Below, piece after piece: positions 48,821 through 59,700 of a DNA stretch of 64,000 bases. How positions within the stretch are numbered: position 1 is the first letter of the stretch; every line of letters begins with the position of its first letter. The DNA comes from Alisma plantago-aquatica. Lineage: Eukaryota; Streptophyta; Magnoliopsida; Alismatales; Alismataceae. The stretch covers positions 1,539,916,072-1,539,980,071 of the forward strand of contig OY856409.1 of the NCBI GenBank assembly GCA_963693085.1, written 5' to 3'. The position numbers and the translations under genes were made by a program. The notes under the pieces are model-generated. The model saw only the letters and a program-made list of their open reading frames with translations. It had not been told where the DNA came from and ran no database searches.

Positions 48821-49185
48821 ATGTCGACATCGCGTGCAAAAGCTAGGGCAAGGGCAAAATTTGAAAAAAAATTGATGTCACCGGAAAAATTCAAAAACAT
48901 GTTGAAGATAACCTTTTATGCACAAAACCATGTTGCAATCACACAAAGGAGGAGGACAAAATTGGGACCGATGATCGAGTCAAAGGCAAAGTCAGTCAGC
49001 ATGTTCCTCATTTGCCATTGTTGTTTGATTGGCCAAAAGACGACATCAAACAACACAACAAGCAGCCGGTGCAGGAACCATGCCCAGTGTCATGGGACGA
49101 GTACGATGAGGCCATAACGTTGGCCTAGTTTAATCAAGATCCACATCCAACCATGTCCCCCCAAAGTGCCTTGTCAAAATCTTAA
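48821..49185 (+). pseudogene. Small basic ORF of the Harbinger element (frameshifted)
   Basis: ATG at 48821 directly follows a TTTTAG acceptor. The product starts MSTSRAKARARAKFEKKL, strongly basic, and runs to about 48985. There the frame shifts by one base: the continuation KGKVSQHVPHLPLLFDWPKDD...VSWDEYDEAITLA is in another frame and ends at TAG 49126, or at 49185 if that stop was a CAG. The length would be about 120 aa. I do not recognise a family. The basic N-terminus suggests a nuclear or nucleic-acid-binding protein. Confidence 0.5.
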
Positions 49186-49709
49186 CTTTTGTTTGGTTGT
49201 TTATTGCTCCCATTTGTTGTCCTTCGCCCCTGACGAATATCACATGTAAACAATTATGTTATTATCAGTGATCGTTAATGTTTCACTAATGATGACAATA
49301 TGATTATTATCAGTTGCTTTTACTGACGATAATGTAATTTGTTTATGTTATGAACAAAATATATTAGGCCAATTTCATATTTCATATGGCTTGACTGTTA
49401 CTGATGATAATGTAATTTGTTACACTAATGACAATTAACTATGTTCAACATTACATGTATACCACATAGAAATGTCATTACATACGACAGTAACGTTTCA
49501 TTACTTTTTAATCACTACATAAATATTAAAAATATTATATCTTATTTGCACTATTATAAATATACAAAATAACACCCACACAACACAAATAAAATATATT
49601 TTTAATATATTTTTAACTTAGGTTGAAGTGACATCACAAATACACATTCTGCATACTTGTTCAAACAGTGATGCAAGAACATGACAGAATAAGCAGATAC
49701 TGACTAAGT

Positions 49710-49865
49710 TGTCAAACAGAATCAGACTTCCAGCCAAACAGATTCAGACTGCAGTCAGACTAAAATCAGACCAGCTGACCAGAATCAGACTGCGTTGCCA
49801 AACAAAATCAGACTGCATCCTGACTGCCCCAGCACCGGAATCCAGACTAACCCTGACTAATCCAT
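49710..49865. repeat. Subterminal (AAT)CAGACT repeats of the Harbinger element
   Basis: CAGACT occurs about eight times in 150 bp, with CCAAACA(G/A)A between some of them. The cluster sits only at the right end. Confidence 0.75.
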
Positions 49866-49883
49866 TCCAGATTCCAGAATCTC

Positions 49884-49904
49884 AGTCCTGTGCCAAACGC
49901 AGGC
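49884..49904 (-). repeat. Right terminal inverted repeat of the Harbinger element
   Basis: Reads GTGCCAAACGCAGGC at the + strand end and is followed by TTA. It matches the left end at 19 of 21 positions. Inward of it, CAGACT and ATCAGACT motifs recur (49712-49860), possible transposase-binding subterminal repeats. Confidence 0.95.
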
Positions 49905-49907
49905 TTA

Positions 49908-50714
49908 TGGTGGCAGGGAGATGGTGCTGTAGACGCTGTCTGGGAACGCTAGTGCGCGGCCGGGAAAAGATGAAATCGGGAGGGATGCCGGCAATTGCAG
50001 CTGTCCAAAGTGATTATTGAAGATCGTAATTTGCGTTACGCAGTTCATGCTGCTGTATTAGTTCCACGTATAACAGGATAGGATAGTAATTGATATATTA
50101 ATTACCGAGATTTGACAAAAGGTTCACCCAAACTATGCCTCAAAAAACCCCTCACTGCTTGACGTTCACCATCATCGTGATGCCAAAAACGAAATGTAAG
50201 CCAAAAATCAGACAAACAGTAGCTGGACTAAGTATTGAAATTTGCCTTCATTTAAATAAAAAATACTTAATTTTACAACATGAATTGCACAAATCAACGT
50301 CTGAACCAGGTTGTACAGCCATAAAACCACTAGCTTGGCTACAAAATTGAACCTGCTATGAACATGAATAGTAAGAGCAGATTGTATGTCATCTGATACA
50401 AAGCACGTAATCTCTCATGTGCTGAAGGTAACGAACTATAGGTGTCCCCTTTCAGCAGGCTGCATTCAGGTTGTCACTCTATTCAGGTTGGAGATACCCC
50501 ATAATTTCTTCCAGATAAATATTATCTCACTGAAGGTCTTCATGATCTTAGCAGCACCACCATTAAACATCAAAGAGCCTGTTGTATATAGGTTCATGTA
50601 CAAAGGGACCTATATTAAGCACCATATTGTACAATGACTCAATTGCGAGTGATGTTGAAACAGATCCCAAAAATAAAGAAATTGTCAGTGATACTAGATT
50701 ACCGTTACCTCCTC
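49908..50714 (-). other. Presumed 3' untranslated/flanking region of MPP10
   Basis: Lies between the Harbinger element and the MPP10 stop codon. No coding similarity. 49908-50010 is GC-rich. The polyadenylation site could not be fixed. Confidence 0.45.
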
Positions 50715-53700
50715 TTAAGCCGCGACCGGCGTGGCCGTTTGTGGCCTTGCTTTCTTTGATGCCCTTTTGGCAGAATCAGCTGAAAAAGATCAAATAAGAA
50801 TGATGACCACAGTTACTAAACTATGTGCGATATAGGTATCATAATCGTGCAAGCTCAGAGCTTCCAGTATAGTTAGCTTCGTCTCATAAAAGTCTACCAT
50901 GGCACGTTTAACAAACACTATTCTGTTAGCCAACAAATTTCTAAAGAGCATTGTAATGTGAAAATGGCAAGTGGTTTATAATGGTTGAAAGTGATACTGG
51001 GTTGAATGAGGATGCGGAACCTCATTGTTAAAATTGATTGGTTGGCGACATTCACGATAAGACAGAATAGAAAAGCATCGTGTGTACCACTTTCAGGATC
51101 TAAAATAAGGGCACAGTGAAATCAACTCCGTAATCTAAAAGGCTAAATCCAAATTTGAACAATCGCAATTGAAAATTTATGTGAATAGTGTATCCACAGA
51201 ATCTAGAAAATCGCAACAAAAGTCTACTGAAATGTATAAATATTTGAGACAAGCGTGCATGTGAAGACACAAAACTCAAATCTGATACAGAACAAGAAAA
51301 TAGTAAAGTGACATTTAAATCGTAGTTCCATATTACATGATATGTAGGTTTAGATAACTCGTGATTAGATAATCAATCGATATTGTGATTTGTTTCTGAA
51401 TTTCGGGAAAGCCCTAATGTGATACATTTGCGATGATTTAATGTAATAGGAATCGAGGACATTTTATCATAAAAGATGTTTTCACAAGTGTTAAATTGTT
51501 AATTATGTTTTCAAAGCAAAACTTCTATGACATGAACTAGAAGAGTAACTGGGACCACAATCAAAGTTTTGGGACTCTCACGAGGGGCATATTTTACCCA
51601 AGTCTCAAAACTGCCTTTCCTTTCAATGTTGACAGCCTACATCCCTCATAAACATGTAAGCCACACAAGGATTCAAGTGTCACCCATTATGACATCCTTA
51701 CACATCCATAGACAAGATAGACTAAGACTTGTGTGTGGAGAATCCACCGACAATTCATCCAAACCTCCACTACTTGGAATGTAACTTTAGTCGACCAACC
51801 ACCTTCTCCTTGCTAGGAAACCATTTGCCTTTTCATTCCTTCTTTAGACAATCCCTCAAACCTTTAACTATTCTTAACTAGCATTAAGTTGTTAGGAACA
51901 GTTTATTACTACTTGGGATTTAATCATCTATTATTAACCGTAACTCCAAACCTTTCAAAGCATTCTAATACATTATATTTTTTCCAATATAATAGTCGCG
52001 CATGTTAGTGTGCCTCCATTTCCATCTATAAAATAAAGACAACTGGTCTCCACTACTTACCGTGAAAACCAGGCGCTCTTCTCCATACATATTGTCGTCT
52101 TCATAGCTCTAAGAATGTGAGCTCCTCGCATCCTTAAGGGACCTTTTCCTGTGTCAATCCTCATCATGGTCCCCTCAAGGGCATTCAACTCCCACAGAAT
52201 CAAGCGTCAAAAATAAAAAAGAAAACTTTGCGATAGCTGTAAGGAGTTCACCGACCAAATTGCTTTCTTGTGTCTTTCACATCATAGCCCCCCTCAAGGG
52301 CATTCAACTCCCACACAATCAAGCATCAAAAAGAAAAAAGAAAAACTTCTAAAAGAGTTCACCGACCAAATTGTTCTTTTGTGCCCAAAGATGATCATGG
52401 TCCCTCTCAAGGGCATTCAACTCCCACAGAATCACGTATCACAAAGAAAAAAGAAAAACTTCTTAATAGCTGTAAAAAGTTCACCGACCAACTTGTTCTA
52501 TTGGTTTTTGGGTGCAAAAATCTTCCACTAGTCAAAATGAGTTCTTAGACATGGCTTCTAGTACAACCTATCAAGCACGGATACTCCAAAACAGGTGTCG
52601 TACCCGTATCCGATGCGTATTGGATACCAATACTCCATGGATACTCCTGGATACGTATCGGATACTCCTAATCCGTATCCATGCCGTATCGAGCCCGTAT
52701 CCAATCGGTAAAAACTAGGAAAAAGAATTTGGACATGACATTGCTTGATTAGCGTTTGACACCAGCTCTTGTCTGTCTCAGCCCTCTATGTTAAGTAGTA
52801 GCTTGCAGCAAGGCTGTCACAGTTGCTTCCTTGAATTAGTTCAAAGTTACTCACCATTCCTCTTGCTAAATGTCAATCTTCCTTCTTCTCTTTATTGTTT
52901 GTACCTCCTCTGTTTTTTTGGGATTCACTTTTAAAAGAACTTCCATATGTAATCTGGATTTTTGTTTGTTCTTTAGGCCCTGTTTGGTACGAGTGAAGTC
53001 AAATTCATGGAAACATAACATCACAGTTTGCGTTCGATTTTTCATTTGGTAGGATAAAATAGAGTGCAATTGGTTGAACCACAACTGCATCCAACTACAC
53101 ACTTGCCACCCAATTCCGTGAATTTGTACTGCGGCCTATTAGGGGGTGGTCGGGTGTAGACGGAGGGAGAAGAAATCTATCTGGCAGCTACAGTGCCTGC
53201 ATGATGCGTGATTCACGGCAACTTTTTTTCTGCTGGAGTCAATAGAAGTTGTTGATTCATCACGTGCGAGCTTATGTAACATTTTTCACAGCCACGTGCA
53301 TTTTTCTCCGCAACGTCATGCTGTTTCTTCTTATACCTGTTGTGTTCATCGTGCATGAACAGAGGAGCTGCAACTATATAACCAAACGTTGCAAACAGTA
53401 CCACTCACACCATACCAAACAAAATAGAAGGAAAATCAAATACATGATTATCGTTGATTAGATTTTTAACTCCTCAAACTACACCGGACCACACCGTACC
53501 AAACAGGGCCTTATTGCAAACCAATCCATTCACCTTTACATGGTACTTGCGGGTGCTTTCCCTGCTAAGGTGCAAGTTTTATGCACGTTGATGTCCGCAT
53601 ATTCTATGAAAGGCTTCAATTTAGTATCGTTGATTAACATGCCTCTTGTTTTGGTGACTAAATCCATTGTGATTTATTTTGAATTTCTATCTAGACAATA

Positions 53701-56700
53701 TCTGTTTCATCTCCTTTGAAGATAATTGTTGCATCTACCAGTACTGAATACATATTTGATACTAATACTCCCTAAATACTCTCTAATACAAATCAGATTT
53801 CTTCTTAAGTCGTATTTCTTATTTTATTAGCAGGATATGACCTCAATGCAGCCAGGATACAACCAACCAATTTAGCAGCCAAGGGAGCACCCCACTCGTG
53901 TGATCCCTCAAAATCCCAAAACCATATGACTTCCAACTCTAGACTCCCCTGTTGTATTGTGAGTTGAGAATGAATATGGTATTTTCTATTAAATAAACAT
54001 TAAAAAAAATTGTTGTATTCACATTGTACCCGTATCTTATATTTTTGAAAATTGTCGTATCCCCGTACCGTACCCGTACCTGTATCCATTTCTGTATCTA
54101 TATTTGTGCTTCATAGTAGCTAGCCATACATGAGAGAAGATAGTTTGGTATCACAGATGACACAACTCACTTTACAACGCAACATTACACGATACATGAG
54201 ATGTGAAAGGTTTAGAATATGATATTATCATGTTTTTCTGTAACTTCTGCCTCACATTAATATGAATGAAAAACTCCTTTTTATATCATTGTTTGATATT
54301 ATGGTATTGGTTTCCATTTTCTTAAGAAATATTGTCATTTTTTAATGAAATTTGATTGTCTTCGTCCATTTTTAAAATAAATATATTGGTTTTTATTAAA
54401 ATATTAAAATATTTTCATATCCATGACGTACTTGTATCCTATATTTTTGAAAATTGTTGTATCCTCGTAGTCGTACCTGTACCCATACTTGTATTCGAAA
54501 CGTATCTGTATCTGTGCTTCCTAGAGTATAACTCTACATGGACATATCTGTATCTGTGCTTCCTAGAGTATAATTCTACATGGGGCTAGCTATTAAATAT
54601 TGTGGTCCATCTCTTAGACTTCATATTGCTTTATACTATTAATGGGTGTCTGCTTTCATAAATCTATCCTATCTTCTCGTTTATTTTGACATATTTGGTC
54701 TCAGCACCAATTCCCATTCTCCCACATCTTCAAGAACAAGTTTAACAACATTCTCGATCCCTTCAAATTCCTGCATTCTTAGAGCCATGGTGCATATGTC
54801 CATCATCATACAGTCTTCCATCTTTATAGGAAATTTCCCAGATTAATTGGGACTCTGTCCAGGATACTGTGTATTTATGGGAGGCAATCTTGTGTTGCGT
54901 AAAGGCAAAAAAGTAATGGCGATGGCTCGACCTAGTGCGGAGTCAAAGTATCGAGCCATGGCCCATGCCACCAGTGATCTCTTATAGGATAAAAATTTCC
55001 TGGGAGAAACTTAGATTCAATCAACACATGCATTGGAGTTACACTATGATAACCATGAGGCTGGCTACACATTGCTTCAAATCCAAATTTTCATGAATGA
55101 ACAAAACACATTGAGGTTAATTGTCATTTAATTCATGGAAAAAGTCACCATCAGCTAATCAAGCTTGTCCATGCTTGATCAGAAGACCAAGTGGGCAGAT
55201 CTTTTTACCAAGTCCATTTATAGGTGATCAGTTAAGTTTCGTTGTAGCAAGCTTGGTGCTTAAAATATATATACACCAACTTGAGGGTAGACATGTCCAA
55301 CTGGGTCAAAATCCGTGGGAACCCATGGATCAACCTGTTTCAGTTGGGTTTGGGTGATGAAATATCTCATCCGTAAAAAATCACAAAAACCGATTGCCAC
55401 TCGTTTATATAATGGGTTTCACGGGTGACCAGGTAGCCACAAATATTTGTTAACTGAAATCAATACATTAGATTATACACATACACCTATAAAAGATATT
55501 TTCAATTTAGCACAAGTTGAATCTTTACCTTTAATTGCAGCTTTTGTATTCTCTTTATTTTGTGTTCGCAATAGACAACAAGTAATTGTAACATTAGGAA
55601 TGTCTAAAGTTAGATAACAAATCATGTGTTACTTTCTATGATATTTTGTGTTAAAACTACTTTAATTTTCCCCATTTTACATCATAATACAACATCTAGA
55701 AGCAAATCCTTTCTTTTCCTTTGATTTGTATAAACATAATCGACAATTAATCCATTGGATTGACGTCAAACATTGTAGTTGGTTGGTTCCATTGCACTAT
55801 ACTTTGACATCAAAAATAGTTACAAGTTGTTTTCATTGTTATTTTCAATGTAAAGAGAAGCAGCTAGCAACATGTTTTTTATTGGATATACTTTATATAA
55901 GCAAGTGCAGGTCGAACCACAACCTGTTGGGTCGTGTTTGGGTATGTTTTTCTTCCACCCATTTAAATTTTGGGTCTTTTTGACCCACACCCGCAACGAC
56001 GCAACCCACTCACCCATTTGATAGGTCTACTTGAAGTGGTTGTTAATATAATAAGTATTTATTATATATTATGATGTGTTCCTTATTCATATTCCTACTC
56101 TTCGTATATATGGGATTAGCCCCATGGTGTACATTAGGTTGTTAACCGCCACCCAAGTCTATAGATGTGCCATATTCATAATACAGGGAAGTTGACTTGC
56201 CTCCATAATCTCTTAGTTAACAACCTACTATTGGGGAAGCGACAACGCTAGTGAAAGAGATAGAAAATAAGATTTTTGGGAAGTGGAGCCAGCTTCCATC
56301 AACCAATTAACAAAGGACCGTCTTCTTATGGCGATATCATCATCATCCTAGTCACAATCAAGAAAAGTGGCTACAATACAAGGTGATTATACTTACAAGT
56401 TACCCCACATGTCACACCAAAGACAAACATAGATTCAACACATCCTTGAAAAAAACTAACAGGTGAAGACTGACACTGGGATGTCTCCATACTTGTCGCC
56501 TAGGCGCGCCTAAGCGGCAAGGCGTCCCAAGGGGGTGTGCTTTGCCCAATTTGTCGTCTTATGCTATTTTTATGCATTTTTTGCATATAAATGATTTGTA
56601 ATGGTCCAATTTTGTGCCCTAGTGTTCAAAACGTACATTCGTATGATTATTGTTTGCCAACTATCATCTTTTATTATATTTATTTATATTATCAAGCATT

Positions 56701-59700
56701 TCCTAAATTTTTCACATTTTGCCTTGTCTTAATTCAGTTTCTATTTAGTGGCTATATTATTACAAATAGCCAATACTTAGCAATAGTGTATCCCTTGTTT
56801 ATGTACTAAATCTCCATCTCTTATGTTATCTGGAATTATTATCTTCTTGTATTGCCAATGCTAAGTAAATTGTTTGCAAAAATTTAATTTTTCATGCTCT
56901 CTTACCAAAATGCATAGGTATGTCATTGAGTTAAACATAAGTTTATGTGCGTACTTACACATATAATTGAGAAATAAATGAATATGAAGGGAGAATTCTT
57001 TTTAAAAATCATTAAATATATGTATACCTACATGTTAGATATATTGGTATTTAAGCATTTTTCAAAGACACCTAAGCGACGCTTCGTGACTAATCACGAC
57101 TAGTCGCAAGGCTTTCTACCTAAACATCGTGTTGCCTTGCCGCCTTGACAAGTATGCATGTCTCTTGGGCAAAGCCATTCCTGAGATGTGTGCAACAATA
57201 TTCCAAGGAATTATGAAATATGAGATGATCCCTTGGAAGGGATTGCCGTTCTGGAACTTTTAGCCAACCACTGGGATGTAGATTAGGTAACAAGGCCCAG
57301 TTATTCAAATTCAAGTTTAAATTTGGAGAGTTTATGGCCTAAACTGTCTGACAATCTAGGTTTTGGAAAGCGCGAAGCGGGAAGCGTGTGGATTGCTCTG
57401 CTTGAAGCGGGAAGCGGGAAGCGGGTTTTAAAGTGGACTAAAGCGGTTGCTTTTTGAAAAAGCGGTCCACATTGTTTTTGAAAAAAAATAGAAAAATATA
57501 GAATAACTTGCAGATCACTTTCTCCCTTCGGGCTGGATTTGGATGTGTTATACTTCCACTTGGGATTATTTTGACATAGCCAAACTTTAATCACACTAGT
57601 TATGATAGAAAATTAAATAATCAATAGATTAATTTCTGATTAGAGTAAGTACATTTTAGAGTCATATTGTCATAGATTCATAATCCGTACAGTTAAAATT
57701 TTAAAACAAGGTAGGGTTTAGTGTTGATTTATGATACATGGCAGTAGTGACTACTGAATTTACAGTAGATAGATTTATCAAAATATCACTACTTGCAGTA
57801 ATTAATTATGTGACAGCAGCATATTATATTCATTGTGAAATCATGCAATCATATACAAGTGCCATAATGGTATGCATCCATTCATCTAAAATGATGAAAT
57901 TGTGCAACAACCAATAGCAAAAATATTTGTATATACATGTGACAGGATGATGTGCTTTCATATAGGTAGTTACATGATGAGATTGTAGAACATCAAAAAG
58001 TCATGCAAATTCAAACATAGTTGGAACATAATGTATTGCTAATATTATATCATGAAAAATTAAAACATCATAACAACAAAGTGAAGCATCAATAAATTCA
58101 TGCAATTATTACTAATATTATATCACAAACTCTACTAATGACAAGATGACAATACATAATTCTTATATAGATGTATATAGTGTACAAACAGACGTAAATA
58201 GTTAGAGATATTTATCAAACTGATTATTACACCTATACAATACATAATTTTCATTTTTTTTAAATTCTGCAGGTGATTGGGCAAGTTTTGAGAATACTTA
58301 TTGTGAAGCGCCCTGAAGCGGCCGCTTAAGCGGACCCAAAAAAGCGGCCTAAAGCGGAAAAAAGCGGACAAAAGCGGCCGCTTCAGTGCAAAATGCTTCA
58401 AGGCCCACTTCACTGAAAATTACAACGGAGTATATGCTTGGGCGCTTAAGCGGCTGCTTCACCCGCTTTTTTATTCACTGCTGACAATCTGAAAAATATT
58501 GATGCAGAAGAAGATATAGGAATATCCCGACAATGGACAACTCCAATACTTTTGTTTGCATCCACTCCCTTAACGAAGACATTGCATGTATGCTGGGCTA
58601 TAAGAAGTAAAGTATCAGGGTGATAACATTGATAGTGTTAATTTAAATTACTGTTACACGAAGCATACACTACATGTTTCTGTATTAAACAGGCTTATGA
58701 AAGACGGTATATCATGGAGAGAGCGCACTAGCATGCACTACTAGTCTAAAGTGTGTGGTAGGCTACACTTTTTCACCCGTCAATGATATCATTTTTGTAA
58801 GTTGGCTAATAATCAAGGAAGAAAATGTTCAATTTAGATGTCATTTCGATGGCCACAGAAACCAGAAATTTCGACAAATTTCAATAGAAATTTTGATAAA
58901 TGTGTTCCTGCGTTTTGATGGAAAAATTAATGAATGAATTTGTGAAATTTTACTAGAATGATTTACTAGTATAGATCTACTAAATTTGTAATAATATTTC
59001 ATATTGATGTGTGGTAGGGGTCTCGTCATTTGTAAGTGAATGACTCTGAACTGTTTCGATGGGCATTTCGATGGGGAATTTTGATGTCAATGGTGAAATC
59101 AATTAATTAAGTCATTATAGTTTGCAAGCACAATATATAGACTTAAAGACACAAAACTGTGCAAAAAATATGTTCTAGGTAGTACATAGTATATGAAAAA
59201 GAAAAAAATCGATCATATGCCTGTTTCGAGAGTTTTTTCTGTCCATATAGATGTCTGATTGCCACCAAAACAGAAAGAATTGGCAAAATTTCAACCATTT
59301 CGTCAAAATTTTGAACATTGCTAATAATATTTTCAGCTTTTGATCATAAAGTAGCTAATCATACTTTTTTTTAGCCTTTGTACCCAGAGGCAGCTCAAGT
59401 TGTGAGGGACTTTGATAAAGCTCAGATTCCAAGACTGGACCAAATTATGAAAATAAATAAAGCTCTACCAGACATGTCTCCTGATCCCTTACTATTAAAA
59501 TCAAATAAAGTATGATAAAATCAAATTAAGTATGACCAGTGGTTCATATAACTAAACTGAAAGTCTCACTCTCTGTACTTCATTATCAAAACAGCTTCAT
59601 TTTAGCTAGGGTCTATTTAGCTCATGCCCATGAGGCCATCAAAGATAACAGATAAAAAATAATTTACTAGAGTGAAAAATGACAAGGAACTGAAAACAGT

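Larger units (their letters stand above)
39857..49904 (+). mobile_element. PIF/Harbinger transposon, 10,048 bp, with accessory genes
   Basis: The termini are inverted: GCCTGCGTTTGGCACGGGAC on the left and GCCTGCGTTTGGCACAGGAC as the reverse complement of the right. TTA stands on both sides (39854-39856 and 49905-49907), the 3-bp duplication of this superfamily. All recognised genes run on the + strand: Myb/SANT-like 1, DDE transposase, GRF finger 1, GRF finger 2, Myb/SANT-like 2 and a small basic ORF. Typical Harbinger elements carry only the first two. Several genes have premature stops that look like C-to-T changes, so this copy is inactive, though recent enough for both ends and one accessory frame to be preserved. 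Confidence 0.95.
57165..59515 (+). pseudogene. Possible + strand exon remnants of unknown gene (interrupted)
   Basis: If the element at 57358-58480 is removed, the + strand reads AVLELLANHWDVD, stop, then SSLNLESLWPKLSDNLKNID, DIGISRQW and CWAIR up to a GTAAAGT donor at about 58610. At 59377, after a TTTTTTTTAG acceptor, PLYPEAAQVVRDFDKAQIP and LDQIMKINKALPDMSPDP follow. The islands look protein-like and splice-like but I cannot name a family. They lie antisense within the MPP10 intron, so they could be captured or transposon-borne. Confidence 0.3.
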
